Shown: piece after piece, positions 45,786 to 57,083 of the stretch
How the letters are laid out: each line of letters begins with the position of its first letter
How positions within the stretch are numbered: the first letter of the stretch is position 1
Assembly (NCBI GenBank): GCA_003550325.1
Contig: QKWP01000006.1
Coordinates: forward strand, 2,506 to 66,505
DNA from: Gigaspora rosea
Taxonomy: Eukaryota > Glomeromycota > Glomeromycetes > Diversisporales > Gigasporaceae
Direction: 5' to 3'
DNA length: 64,000 nt
Notes under the pieces: generated by a model
The model's database searches: none
What the model was told of the DNA's origin: nothing
The model's input: only the letters and a program-made list of their open reading frames with translations
Program-made: the position numbers and the translations under genes

Positions 45786-46008
45786 GTCACCCATGTAGGT
45801 AACCCACAGGTGACCCGAGGGTTGACTACTCAGGTGGGCTATAATTCTACCTGGGTCACCTGCCTACCTACAGGTAACCTGGGTGAGTATCACCTGGGTC
45901 TGAACACTACTTATAAGTTTTCTTGTTTAGTATAGTATAGCTTTTTAAAATAATAAATTGGTTTATAATTATTTATAATATTTTGTAATACTTGATTTAT
46001 TTATTCCA

Positions 46009-46359
46009 TAGTGCAGGACAGCAAAAACCATTTGATTTTTATATATAAAATATAAAAATTGTTATAATTTAAGAACAAATAATTTTAATAAAAATCTAGC
46101 CTTACAGATTTGATATTATTTGTCTAAGCTACAATTCTGTTAGACCAGATTTTTTATTTATTATAACTTTAAAAAGTTATAAGAGTTTAAAGTTTGTATG
46201 TATTTGAAAATTTGGCATTCACTATATAAAAAAAAAGAATTTATATGTTTTTTAACCAAATAAATTTTTTATATATAATTAGCTAATCAAAATCAATTAA
46301 ATAACTGTAAATTTGGTGCTTTATATAAAAAATTGAATGGTTTTTGCTATCATGCACTG
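46009..46359. mobile_element. Tc1/mariner-like MITE, family D copy 1
   Basis: Ends YAGTGCAKGAYAGCAAAAAC on both sides, with TA right of the 3' end (46360-46361). A second, split copy brackets the nest at 48388-53550. Non-coding. Confidence 0.75.
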
Positions 46360-46427
46360 TATAATAAAAATAGTATAATTAGTTTTATATATAATTTTTA
46401 TATATAAAAAAAAGTATATAAAAAATA

Positions 46428-47326
46428 TAGTCAGACCTCTCTAAATGCATTCTTCTTAAGTGCATACTCTTTTTAAATGCATATCTTAGCCTGGCCAAGC
46501 TTGGAACTTAACGATAAATACACATCCTACATACTCTGCATATATATAGATTTTGTAGTTCTGGACTAATATATGCATATCGATAAATACAGGCATGTGA
46601 TCTATATAAATATTTGACCAATTAAAATACTAGATCACATGATTAAAATAGTGATTTTAAGATTTTTCTGTGAACTTCGTTTATGATATCACATGATTAA
46701 ATAGTTTCTCAGGTCTTTGAGATCACAAGTAATTTTATTTTTTGCTCTGATTAGACCAATTAAATTCTAACAGTAGCTAAAGGTAGTTAGAAATTAAAAA
46801 TTAATAATTGTAGCAGTTATAATTAAATCCAGATTAAAATAAAATTATAGTATAAAATCTCGAAAACAATTTTTTGGTGTGCATTTTTAGCATGAGGGGT
46901 TTAAAGTTAGGGTTAGTTTTAAAAAAATTATAATAAACAAGTATTAGTGGGTTTTAGAAGGCTAGCAAGTTAAGTAGAAAAAAATATAGATTTTATTTTA
47001 AATTATGAACTGTAACAATAATTATGTAGTTCAATTGTTCAATAAATAAGGTAATCAATAATGGCACAATCAATTTTACAGATAGTATTTAAAAAATAGT
47101 AACAATTCAATTTTTAATAACTTTTTCTTTTTTATTCAACAACAAAACTATAGGTAATACAAATATTACCTAGTTTTGGCATTTCTGAACATATTAATTA
47201 TATGCATTAGTTCTTTTTTCTAATTGGCTATACAATTTTTAAATATATTCTCTATAAAATGCACACTTTTTATAAATGCATACTCATGCTCAGTTCTAAT
47301 AGCATATACTTAGAAAGGCTTAACTG
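46428..47326. mobile_element. Pogo-like non-autonomous element (~0.9 kb)
   Basis: Left end TAGTCAGACCTCTCTAAATG, right end inward CAGTTAAGCCTTTCTAAGTA, TA at the borders. AAATGCAT words recur near both ends. Family C copy 2 is nested at 46811-47016. No transposase frame remains. Confidence 0.7.
46811..47016 (-). mobile_element. TIR element family C, copy 2, with telomere-like centre
   Basis: Inverse-orientation copy of 30955-31161. Ends are GTAGCAGTTATAATTAAATC and, inward, GTTACAGTTCATAATTTAAA. The centre has TTAGGGTTAGTTTT (46907-46920). Nested in the pogo-like element. Confidence 0.75.
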
Positions 47327-47329
47327 TAT

Positions 47330-48387
47330 ACTATAAAGTCTTGCAATTATGCACAGAGGTGAAATTCCAAAATTTGGTCTAAAATAAGCTTAATTTAGAC
47401 CAAACTTTAAAATAATACCTATGCTTACTATTTCAAGATTTTACAGTATTTACTTTTTGTTTGAATTTTTTTTTATAAATAATTAATAATTTAAAATTGA
47501 ATAAATTTTTTTATTATAGTTATATAAATCTTTATTGATAATTAATAAAAATTTTATTTCTTTAAAATATTAAATATATTTAAGTTCTTTAATATTTGAT
47601 TTTTTTAGTAATTAATTAATTACTAATTTGACTTTATTTAATAATTTATATATAAGGCTATTTGAATTTATAATTTTGTTTAATATTTTCTTCAAAGCTT
47701 AAGTATGGTAAAAAGAGAGGTCGAATTAACAAAATTGCAAAATTGTATTATTATTGGTTGACTTATAAATATGTAACTTATTGGAATTTTAAGATGCAAC
47801 AAATGTTCTGATTTGCATGTTTAATTTAGAAGAAAACTCTTAAAGCTGGAAAAAGAAACATTAAATAAAATTGTAATTTCAAATAGTCTAATATTAAATT
47901 TTGTTAATTATTTCTGTACCAATATTGTATAAATTTTTTCTACTATATTTCCAGAACACTTTTTGAGAAGTATAAAAATAATAGGATAAAGCTTTTTAAC
48001 AAAAAGTACTCTATAAACTTTATTAAGAATTTTTAAATTTATATATCCCTGCAATAGTTACAGATTAAAATCAGATATTCTATATGCCTATTGTGAGATT
48101 GTAACTAAAGCAAACAAGAATTTATATATAGTATATATAGTTAAATAAAAGAATTAAAGTAAGGGCGCTAATATTTATTAGATAATATTTTAGGAAGTAA
48201 GGGGTCAAGCCAAATCTTACCTTATATAAAAATTTTAGCCAATTAAATATGATAAAAATAATACCTGGGGTGGGGAGATATGCCTCTATAGTAAATGAAT
48301 ATTAGATAATAAATGTTTGCACCCTAACTATGGCAAGATTTTAACTAATGTGAATATGACTATTGTAGAGTTATACTGTACTACAAT
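47330..48387. other. AT-rich, no gene seen
   Basis: About 1 kb without recognisable coding or terminal-repeat structure. Confidence 0.45.
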
Positions 48388-48465
48388 ATAGAACAGCTAA
48401 ACATTCACTTATTATATATAAAATATAAAAATTCTTATAACTTAAAAACAAATAATTAAAAAAAT
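48388..48465. mobile_element. Family D MITE copy 2, left part
   Basis: Matches the first ~80 bp of 46009-46359 (ATATATAAAATATAAAAATT, AACAAATAATT). The element is broken here by the retroposed sequence and continues at about 53367. Confidence 0.7.
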
Positions 48466-49504
48466 ACACAACAACTTACTAGAACTCTTTCTGATAATCC
48501 CTTGTACCAAATTTTACAAAAACCCCAATCTATGAAAACTTTGGAGTTAGATATTTAAGGATTTATTTAAAAACAACTTGGATAAAGAGTTTTAGATTGG
48601 ATGTGAAAAAGCTAAAATAGAGCCAAAAAAATTTTTCTTTCTGAGTTTGACTCTCCAAATAAAAGACTTTATTACTATAGAAGATATAGTTGGGCTACAA
48701 TTCTGAAGTTTTTTATCAAAAGAGATGAAAGTGTAAACAAAAGCTTATTTTTGGTCAAGTATATTATTATTCAAAGCATAAAATCTACTTTTCTACAACT
48801 TTTGGTGCCTTCATTATTTCTTCTAAAATTTTTGCCAAAAAAGTAGGAAATCTAGTTTATCTCCAAAAGATTAGCAATATTTACTCTATCCAATTTGGGA
48901 ATGCATCTACTGAATTGGAACTAGATTATAAGCGAGTTTGATTCTTGCAAAATAGGGTTGCGGGTATGATAAAATTTTTGGGCATGCCCAGAAGGGCATG
49001 CTACGAACTGAGTCATGCCCTTCTTATTGTGCCTAGAGCATGCCCCTATAAATAAATCACATATGATCTTTATATATGCACAGTAGACGGAAATTGCATA
49101 TTAGTATATATTCTCATTTACTATGACAGTAGCTATTTAGTATGGGTCTAACATTTTATATAGCCCAATGCAATTCTGTATAGCTAACTAACATCCTCCA
49201 TAAGGTATTTTCAATACTTTTTTTTCAACAAAACCCAAGTTCGGCTTTTGTTAAAAAAAAAAGTAAATAATTTATGTGCGTCAGCATAAGCGTACTAGTT
49301 TAATATTATTGTATTATAACAGGTAATGCACATGTGCATAAGTACATATATACATTGTGAAATTTTTTTTTTAAATGTTATAGGTGAGACCTGGCTTTTA
49401 TCTTTATGTTGTGATTTTAATTTTCTTTTATTTAACTAATATAATATATTTTAATTTAATAGAAATTATTCAAATTTTCTAGTTACAAATTTATAGATTT
49501 TCAA

Positions 49505-51790
49505 GAAAAATGTCATCAACGGACCAATCCTCTTCATGAGATGGACCTTGTTCTACATTAACCTGAGATAAGTTTTCTAATGCCTTTTATTCTCTTTTGA
49601 ACATTTTGAAATCAAAAAGTTCCTCCATAAAATATTCATTATTTTCTTCGATTATTTCTTCTAGTTCTTCCTCTAAATCTTCTACCATTTCATTTTTCTT
49701 GTCAAAAAAGATACCCAAGTTTCTATCGGCATCAATTGAAGATTCAGAAATAGTTTTGCGCTGATTGGTTTTGGTAGGTACCTTTTTTTTGAGCTCATTT
49801 TTAAGCAGCCCAAGAATAGAAAGATTATCTGGTGTGATTTTGATCCAAGGTTAGACCAAGTGATGAAAAAAGCCATTTACAGGTAGTACTGTGAAAGATA
49901 ATAGCAAAAACCTTCATTGCAAATTGATGCAATAAAGGTGCATTTCCAGTAAATTCAACCCAGAAGGACTGTAAAGTTTTTGATGAATCAAAAGAAATTT
50001 TATCAAATGGAGGATTATTATTTTTGTAACTAATAAGATCTTTAAATAAAAGATTCGTATCTCTTTTACTAAAATTTCATGCTTTGGCCAATTCTAGTGA
50101 AGAACGAATAATTTTATCTTCATTTATTTTTTTAGACATGGGCAGTTTTTTATGAGTTGGAGAAAGAAAAAATGCGATGAAGTAAATATCACTATCAAAT
50201 TCCCTTGCACGTTTGTTAATAATGGCAAGGCATGTTCTTGAAAACTGTCAATAGGAACTTGAAGTGGCGCTAATTGACAGTAGATAGAGGTAAGTTCTTT
50301 AAAAACGTCAGCAAGCATAGAATTATTTGATTCCAATCTCCCAATGGTATCAACCACTGGCTTAACTACTTTTATCAACATATTGTTAGTGGCAAAATAG
50401 TATTTATCACGAATAAGACCTTTTATTGTAGCATTATCAATTTCGGAATATTTGGGACAATTGGTTTCTCTTAATGTCAAACAATATTGAAAACCCTGTT
50501 CATATGCCGACACACCTATGCAAACTTTGGCAAGTGAATACCACCTTGTTTTGCAAAACATTACCAAGGAGTACTTGATTTTTTGTTCCTTTTGCCAGTT
50601 TTGTAGCTCATGACACCAAATATGGGATGAATTAAAAAAGTTAGCAAGTTTTTGATTTTTTTCAAACAGAAGCAATAGTAGGAAAGCTAACAATATCTTT
50701 AACAATCAAATTAAAAACGTGTAAGCAGCAACAGATAGGGATTATATTAGGATATTCATCCTAAATTTAATAATTAAAATAAGTAATATTTATAGTACTT
50801 ATTATTTAGAAATTTTTAAATAGGGTAGATATCAATTATTGGTATCGTAAGTATTTGTAAATGAATCGATAACATTTAACAAACAATCAGCTATCAATTG
50901 TTTGTTGAATATCGTCGATTCATTTACAAATGTTTACGATTAAACTGAATATATGCCAATTTTTATTTTTCAACAAGTGCTCTGTAGCCGATAATCGATA
51001 TCCACACTATTTAAAAATTTCTAAATGTTATTAAAAAAAATATTATACTTACATGTAACATTTGTCTTATTTTATCTATATTTGAGGCATTATTAGTAAC
51101 AATGGCAATAGTGGATGATGTTTGGATACTATTTGCTAATAAAACTTCTTTTGTTTTCTCTTTAAAAAAGTCACTTGTGTGATGATTTGCAGATAAGTCA
51201 AGAATATCCAATACGATTTCTTGTTGCTCCTTAAGAACCATAAACCCATAAATAGAGTTTCCAGAATTATCGGTCCACTCGTCTAAAGATATCATGATAT
51301 TCGTTAGAGCAGGTAGAGTGTTTAATTTTTCTTGAAAATGATCAGAGAACATCGTGGTTAAAAGACGTCCACTAATTATATCTCGCGAAGGAAGAAGATA
51401 AGAAAGGTTTAAATCATGAAGAAAATCTTGTAGATAAGGATTATCAACAATACTAAAGGGAATATTTTCGTAAATAATAGCTTTTAAAAACTTTTGGTAG
51501 AGTTTTTCTGATTGTATTTGAGATAAAAGGCGAACACACCAATCAAACATAGTACTTTGGTGGGGGCGTGTAGATAACAGATTTGTGCTTTCAGAATCTT
51601 GTTCAGCAGGGGAATTATAATCATTATCACAAATACATTTACGAGATGAAATCTTTTCTTCTTTAACTTTTTGAAGATAAATTGCTTTTTTGGTAATAGG
51701 CCAATCCCTACGCCCAATCACATGCTGATGAAGTAGAAAAGGCTTGCCACTTAATTCAATTAAACAATATTGACATTTTGCATTATTCTA
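49505..51790 (-). pseudogene. hAT transposase (BED finger, RNase-H core, dimerisation domain), disrupted
   Basis: From the 5' side, a BED-type finger reads AKCQYCLIELSGKPFLLHQH (51764-51775 encodes CQYC). It runs on into the long frame ending at 51011, which contains SLDEWTDNSGNSIYGFMV, the hAT catalytic-region signature around the first acidic residue. After the insertion at 50804-51026 the frame 50705-50124 gives KYSLVMFCKTRWYSLAKVC (the hAT C.TRW block). Near 49850-49990 comes the dimerisation block SFWVEFTGNAPLLHQFAMKV then LFSSLGLTLDQN. The last acidic tail is at about 49505-49700. Stops lie upstream of the finger and within the dimerisation region, so the enzyme is inactive. Plus-strand frames here are shadows. 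Confidence 0.85.
50804..51026. mobile_element. Inverted-repeat element inserted in the hAT transposase
   Basis: ATTTAGAAATTTTTAAATAG at 50804-50823 and its inverse at 51007-51026 enclose further palindromic words (GTAAATGAATCGATAACATT / its approximate inverse near 50920). The two transposase halves lie on either side. Confidence 0.75.
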
Positions 51791-53366
51791 TTTCCTTTTT
51801 TTCTTCAGTACGATAAAAGCAACGCTAGCGTTGACCTTGGGTTGAAAGTGGCAACGTGAAACCTGATAGTGGTTACATAATCTATGTGTTAGTTTTATTA
51901 AAAGTGATTTAGGTTATAAGCAAATATAATAATTCGAAGATTATTTAAATATGATAATGTAAGGGCCAGAAATATCTGTGTAAAATTCAAGGAAATCAGG
52001 TCGTAATTTTTCAAAGAAAGTAAACAATTGTTTTAATTGTTTTTTTATTTTTTTTTTATTGAACTGATAAGTCAATTTTTATACTTAGGAAAAAGAAGTA
52101 ACTTTTATACATTTTTTTTTTTAAAAAAAAAATACATAATTTGATTAAAAAAATAAATAAAAAATTAGTTGCACGAACTAATATAAATTATAATGCGTGC
52201 TATAGTATTTTTAAATCTTATTTTCCGGATAAGTGTAGCTGATAATTAATTATTATAATCGTTATGCTAGCGTAAATAATAGGGGCTGTGTTATAGAATT
52301 TATAAAATAACGATTATAATCATTATGCTAGTATAAATAATAGGAGCCATGTTATTGAATATATAGTGAATATGTAAAATAACAATAAAATTAGGTTTGA
52401 ATCTCTAACGATAAATGCATTAGCTCCTGCTTGTTCCCATGATATGATCACATCATTACAAGGGCGTTCTTAAAATATACCCCGCATTATGATCAAAAAT
52501 AATAATCAAATTTAAAATGGCCATTACATGCTAATTAATCCTATTTCTAAAAAACTAATTTTGGAGACAGGATAATAACTTCTACGAAACATAAAAAAAT
52601 TAGTATCACGTGGCCTGTAATAGCCAATCATAATTGCTGTGTAACCATACAAAATCACATGATAGGGCACGCCTTTTGGCTCAAGGGCATGCCTGAGGGC
52701 ATGCCCAATGGCCCTGTGCCCACAACCCTACTGCAAAATAAACAATAAATGATACATGAGAATAATTTGGAAAAAATATCAGAAAAATTTATTTCTTTCT
52801 AGAACTTACTTTTAGATATAGATTTGCTTCTTTTTTTCTTTGTTGTTTTTTTTTATATATATATAATACTTTGATGAGTATAAGTTTGTGCAGTATTATA
52901 TAATTTTATTTCTAAGCACTGGTCTTTGTAGTACTTAGTGCTTTTTCTTTCTCTTTTTCTCTTTGTAGTTTTTGTTTTTCTCTTTTTTTTTGTTTCTCTT
53001 ATTTTTTGTTTTTATTAATTTTGTCAGTATTGGTTTTTTGTTTAGGTTTTGTAATTACTTCTCTCTTTTTTTATCTCTTTTTATTTTCTTTACTTGTTTG
53101 TTTTTCTTGTATAGTTGAGTTTATCCCTACTATTGATGCTAGATAGGAGGGATTTGAAGAGAAATCTACTATCACTCTTTGACATAGGCTGCTAAAGTTT
53201 AAGTTTGCTTTATCTATAAAGTAGTGCAACAGGCCTTGTATAGGTGCTCTTGAAGTAACTATGTAATATCAAATTTTAGATTTAGGTATTAATGTATTAC
53301 CAGGCTTTAATATAATATTCAATACTGTCTTAATAAAATATCAGCGTGACTATCAAAGAGTAAAAA

Positions 53367-53550
53367 AACAAATAATTTTAAAAAAAATCTGGTTTGAATA
53401 TTTGTTGCTCTTAGTTTAAACTACAATTTTGTTAGAATAGATTTTATTTTTATTATAAAATTAAAAAGTTTTTAGAGTTTAATATTTATATATAATTAAA
53501 AATTTGGTATTTAAAATTATTATACAAAAATTAGCCAATCATATAGAATG
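53367..53550. mobile_element. Family D MITE copy 2, right part
   Basis: Resumes the family D sequence (ACTACAATTTTGTTAGAATA, AAAAATTTGGTATTTAAA), matching 46090-46230. Its own far end is interrupted by the next foldback element. Confidence 0.65.
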
Positions 53551-54200
53551 TTACATATTAAAACAGCCCTTTTTTACTTATAATTTATTTTGAGTTTAAT
53601 CATTTGTTTTGATTTTTAAACTAATTTGGGATTAATCAAATTTCATAATTTTGATTAGTTAAATATAATAGATGACTATTAGGTAATCTTGTGATATGTT
53701 GTCCCTACATGGCCTTATGTATTTTTCTTTTACAATTATCATGATTTTTTATTATTCAAATCAACTTTCATTTATAATTAAAAAATATTGATCATGTTAA
53801 AAGTTATATAAATCTAATAAAAACTTAATTTTCAAAAAATTGCATAAAACGCTGTTTTAATAGAGTGGCAGTCAATTAATTGACAATTACTTCACTGACA
53901 TAACATTTTACTAATAATTATTCACTAACAAGTTCATTTTACTGACAGTTTATTTCATTGAAGATTACAAAGTAATTCTGGTTATCGTCATTAGGGTTAG
54001 GGTTGGGGTTAGGTAGAATTAGGGCTAAATTTAGTGTGCTTTTTGAAAAAACACTTGTTGGTGAAATGAGCTTCAGTGAAACAAACTGTTGGTAAAATGA
54101 ACTTATTAGTGAGTATTTGTCGATAAAATGTTATATCGGTGAAGTGATTGTTGGTAAAATAATATGAACCTGTTTTAATATGTAACACCCTATATTTGAT
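53536..54200. mobile_element. Foldback TIR element with a nested inner foldback
   Basis: Outer arms are GTTACATATTAAAACAG and its inverse CTGTTTTAATATGTAAC, with AATCAWATAT-type extensions. Inside, a second inverted repeat (53881-54152) runs ACAATTACTTCACTGACATA / TATCGGTGAAGTGATTGTTG and AAGTTCATTTTACTGACAGT with its inverse. No coding. Confidence 0.75.
53991..54013 (+). repeat. Telomere-like (TTAGGG) array at a foldback centre
   Basis: TTAGGGTTAGGGTTGGGG followed by TTAGG lies almost exactly at the midpoint of the inner inverted repeat 53881-54152. Confidence 0.85.
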
Positions 54201-54314
54201 TATATAATTTTAAATTTAGTATTTTTTAAAAAAAGTAGATATCTTTAACTATCCTACACAATAGGTTTAATTATATATTAAACTATATTTTTTAATAAGC
54301 TTGCTTTTTTATTA

Positions 54315-54730
54315 CTGTATATATTTGAAAATAAGTACGTTTCTTTTGACAAAAAGTATACAAAAAATTAGAAGTAGTTTATTTTTGGATTAAAGAAATT
54401 TTTTAGTGATTGCAAGTAGTTGCTATATAGAAAAGTCCAAAGTTTACTATATAATTGTTATAAGCACTTAAGTAAATATATTGAGAATATCAAAATATAA
54501 ATCAGAGAGTATTTTATTATTTAGCTATTAATTTTATTTTTATTAAATATATTTTTTTAACAAATTTTACTCTTTTTGTCAAATGTAAAAATTAAAAATC
54601 AAAAAAATAAAATGTTTTTCAATCTGGCTAAAAATTATAAAAGATATATATTTTGATCTGCTGAATAAGTTTGTTTAAGTAATAATAATCGATTGCATAG
54701 TAGAATTTGGACTTTACTATATAGAGTGCC
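54315..54730. mobile_element. Tc1/mariner-type MITE, family A copy 3 (decayed)
   Basis: TA then CTGTATATATTTGAAAATAA, AAAAAGTATACAAAAAATTA and GTAGTTTATTTTTGGATT match the left half of 802-1114. Words near 54655 (GATCTGCTGAATAAGTTTG) match its interior. The right terminus is not recognisable. Confidence 0.6.
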
Positions 54731-54952
54731 TCATATTAAAAGGCCCATTTCGGAATATAAACAATTTTGAGTAAATTAGGTTTAAAAATTCTGGTATATT
54801 ATATGAGTAAACAAAATTGAGCTCTAAAAATAGAATGCACCTATTCTATAAATTCTAGAAATTTAAGTACCTTACAAATTAACCAATTATTTACATGCAA
54901 TATATCACTTAAATCTCTTAACATTAAATCTATTGGAGCAATAATTTTGTAT

Positions 54953-55063
54953 TATTTATTTCCTGGGGAAATAGAAATTGTAACAGAGTTTACCGATAAC
55001 CATAGCACATGAAGGGCCATTCACATACGGTAAACTCTGTTATACAGAAAATAAATAAATAAT
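54953..55063. repeat. Strong hairpin (15-bp perfect stem)
   Basis: TAACAGAGTTTACCG at 54981-54995 and its exact inverse CGGTAAACTCTGTTA at 55028-55042 enclose a 32-nt, GC-richer loop. An outer ATTATTTATTT / AAATAAATAAT pair adds to the stem. It could be a miniature foldback element or a structured RNA. Confidence 0.75.
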
Positions 55064-55550
55064 CACCAGGTGTATGCACTAGATGTTAATCGGACTATAT
55101 TATTATTTTTACACGTTCCATATTTATATCCGTATTGTGCTTTACTTACTTTTGGGCTTCGCTTTATTTTATTTTTTTTTATTTACATCATTTTTATTGT
55201 TTTTATCTTTTTATCACCTTTGCTTTTTAACTTTTTTCAAACTCTTACTTTCACTTTGCTCATATCGTACCTTTTTTTAGCTTCATTTTACTGTGCTGAT
55301 TTACTTTGGCTTTTAAAGTTCTTTAGATAAAACGTGAAAAATACAAAAAATAAAATGATTCAAATAAAAATTAAGAGTTAAAAATTAGAGTTTCCTGATG
55401 ATCATTATGAGACTGGGAATCTTTCGTGGGAAGATTCCTGGTCACAATATGATTATTATAAATATAGTTAACCATGTGTAAAAAATAATGAAAGTAGTCA
55501 TGAGTGACCTTAGTGCAACAGGTGATTACTAATAATAACTATCAGTAGCT
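55064..55550. other. T-rich sequence, no supported gene
   Basis: Frames at 55070-55330 give a strongly hydrophobic low-complexity peptide from T-rich DNA, with no upstream promoter-like or intron signals. I do not call it a gene. Confidence 0.5.
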
Positions 55551-56607
55551 ATAGCAGCTTAAGGTTTTTTTTTCTCTAGTAGTTGGGTTCATTACTAGCA
55601 ATGGAAAGTTAGGTTCCTAGTATAAAATCTTTGTTAGGCACTTGCCTTAGGTTAAAACTTCCAGTAACAAAAAGCCAAGTTTAAAACAACTAGCAAAAAT
55701 CTTTTTTATGCTTCTATTGGATTAAGCTACTAATAGAGGTCTTAATTAGGTTATAATCTTAGTTCAAATTACTAGTAATGAAAGAGCAGGTGCAAACAAT
55801 TTTTTTTTTTTTAAGCTCTATTTGATTGGGTTCATAACTATTAGTAGCAAAGGTCTTCTTTAGTTTCTAGCTTTAGGTTAAAACTAACCAGTAACAAAAA
55901 GACAAATTCAAAACTATAATAATGTTCTTTTTTTAAAATTCTATTGGATTGGTCCATAACTAACTACCAGTAAAGATTTTTAGGTTCTCAACCTGGGTTT
56001 AAAATTACCAGTGCCGTAAAGATCTTTTTTTAAAATTCTATTAGATTGGGTTTGGGTCAAAATTGAATTGAGTTCAAGATTACCATTAAAATTCATAACT
56101 ATCAGTAGTGAAGATTTTAACAGATTCTACTGGCTAAGATCTTTTTTTTTAATCTCTATTGGATTGGTACATAACTATCAGTAATGAAGATTTCTTTAGA
56201 TTCTAACGGATTCAAACTATTAGTAATGAAGGATTGGTTTAAGACTATCAGTAAAGATCTTTTTTATAGAATTCTATTAAATTGGAAACTATTGGTAACA
56301 AAGGTCTTTTTAAGTTCTAGTGGATTCAAAACTATTAAGTTCTAGTGAATTCAAAACTATTAGTAACAAAGGATTGGGTTCAAGAGAACCCCGAATATTC
56401 TATGTGAGGTCATAGTTGAAAAAAGCTAATGGAGGACCGTTTTTCAAAAAAGGTTTTATTTGAAAAATAGGCATTAGAGAAAAAGGTTATATTTGAAACC
56501 TGCTAAATGGCAAAATAGGTATATTTTAAGAATGCTAATGGGAATAATTTTTATAAATGTTATATTTGAAATATGCTAATGAAAAATCTGGGCTATTAGT
56601 AATCCGA

Positions 56608-56800
56608 CAGGTAAAAGTGAGAGAGGGTAAAAGGAAGAGAGGGGTAAAAGGAAGAAAGAGGTAAAAGGGAGAGAGGGGTAAAAGAGAGAGGGGTAAAAGG
56701 AAGAGAGAGGTAAAAGGAAGAGAGGGGTAAAAGGGAGAGAGAGGTAAAAGGAAGAGAGGAGTAAAAGGGAGAGAGTGATAAAAGGGAGAGAGGAGTAAAA
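56608..56800 (+). repeat. Purine-rich minisatellite, ~16-17-bp unit, about 12 copies
   Basis: Tandem GGTAAAAGGRAGAGAG units with one strand almost pure purine. The minus-strand translation (SLPFTPLFLLPLSSFY repeats) is a by-product. Confidence 0.9.
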
Positions 56801-56864
56801 ATAGGTCAAAATAGCTTTTTTTTTAAAAAATAGGTTGAAACGGCTTTTTTTTTTTTTTTAAGTT

Positions 56865-57083
56865 NNNNNNNNNNNNNNNNNNNNNNNNNNNNNNNNNNNN
56901 NNNNNNNNNNNNNNNNNNNNNNNNNNNNNNNNNNNNNNNNNNNNNNNNNNNNNNNNNNNNNNNNNNNNNNNNNNNNNNNNNNNNNNNNNNNNNNNNNNNN
57001 NNNNNNNNNNNNNNNNNNNNNNNNNNNNNNNNNNNNNNNNNNNNNNNNNNNNNNNNNNNNNNNNNNNNNNNNNNNNNNNNNNN
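56865..57083. other. Assembly gap (219 Ns)
   Basis: A run of N inside an inverted-repeat element, next to poly-T. Confidence 0.99.

Larger units (their letters stand above)
43704..45909. mobile_element. Non-autonomous hAT element (2.2 kb) with a nested element
   Basis: Perfect 14-bp ends TAGTGTTCAGACCC / GGGTCTGAACACTA with flanks CTTATAAT (43696-43703) and CTTATAAG (45910-45917), a 7-of-8 duplication. GGGTCACC/GGTAACC words crowd both subterminal regions (43735-43950 and 45785-45900), as expected for transposase binding sites. There is no transposase. A second hAT MITE is nested at 45256-45785. A (CA)n run lies near 43880. Confidence 0.82.
48953..52730 (-). mobile_element. hAT DNA transposon (3.8 kb)
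   Basis: Ends TAGGGTTGCGGGTATG and, inward from the right, TAGGGTTGTGGGCACA. Flanking 8-bp duplication is TTGCAAAA (48945-48952) / CTGCAAAA (52731-52738), 7 of 8. GGGCATGCC palindromes are repeated just inside both ends (48980-49045 and 52672-52710). A minus-strand hAT transposase lies between. The transposase is broken and a small inverted-repeat element (50804-51026) has landed in it. A ~60-bp direct repeat (TTATGCTAGYRTAAATAATA) lies at about 52260 and 52320. Confidence 0.9.
48466..53366 (+). mobile_element. A-tailed retroposed element (~1.1 kb) split by a hAT transposon
   Basis: The flanking family D element is duplicated at the joint: AAAACAAATAATT followed by an A-rich run ending AAAAT appears at 48444-48465 and again at 53364-53390. 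The inserted sequence ends in an A run (53364-53370), so it looks like LINE-driven retroposition with a ~20-bp duplication. Removing the hAT element (48953-52730) leaves 48466-48952 plus 52739-53366, about 1.1 kb. The first part has coding-like stretches (SIKSTFLQLLVPSLFLLK, KKVGNLVYLQKISNIYS) with stops. The second is polypyrimidine-rich, ending in a possible 3' hairpin (ACTCTTTGACATAG / ACTATCAAAGAGT). Family unknown, perhaps a 5'-truncated LINE. Confidence 0.6.

Noticed and set aside
55070-55330. 86-codon hydrophobic frame, membrane-protein candidate
   Set aside because: T-rich low-complexity DNA with overlapping frames equally hydrophobic, and no conservation or splice signals.
56576-56809. 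77-codon repetitive proline/leucine-rich protein
   Set aside because: Translation of the purine-rich minisatellite.
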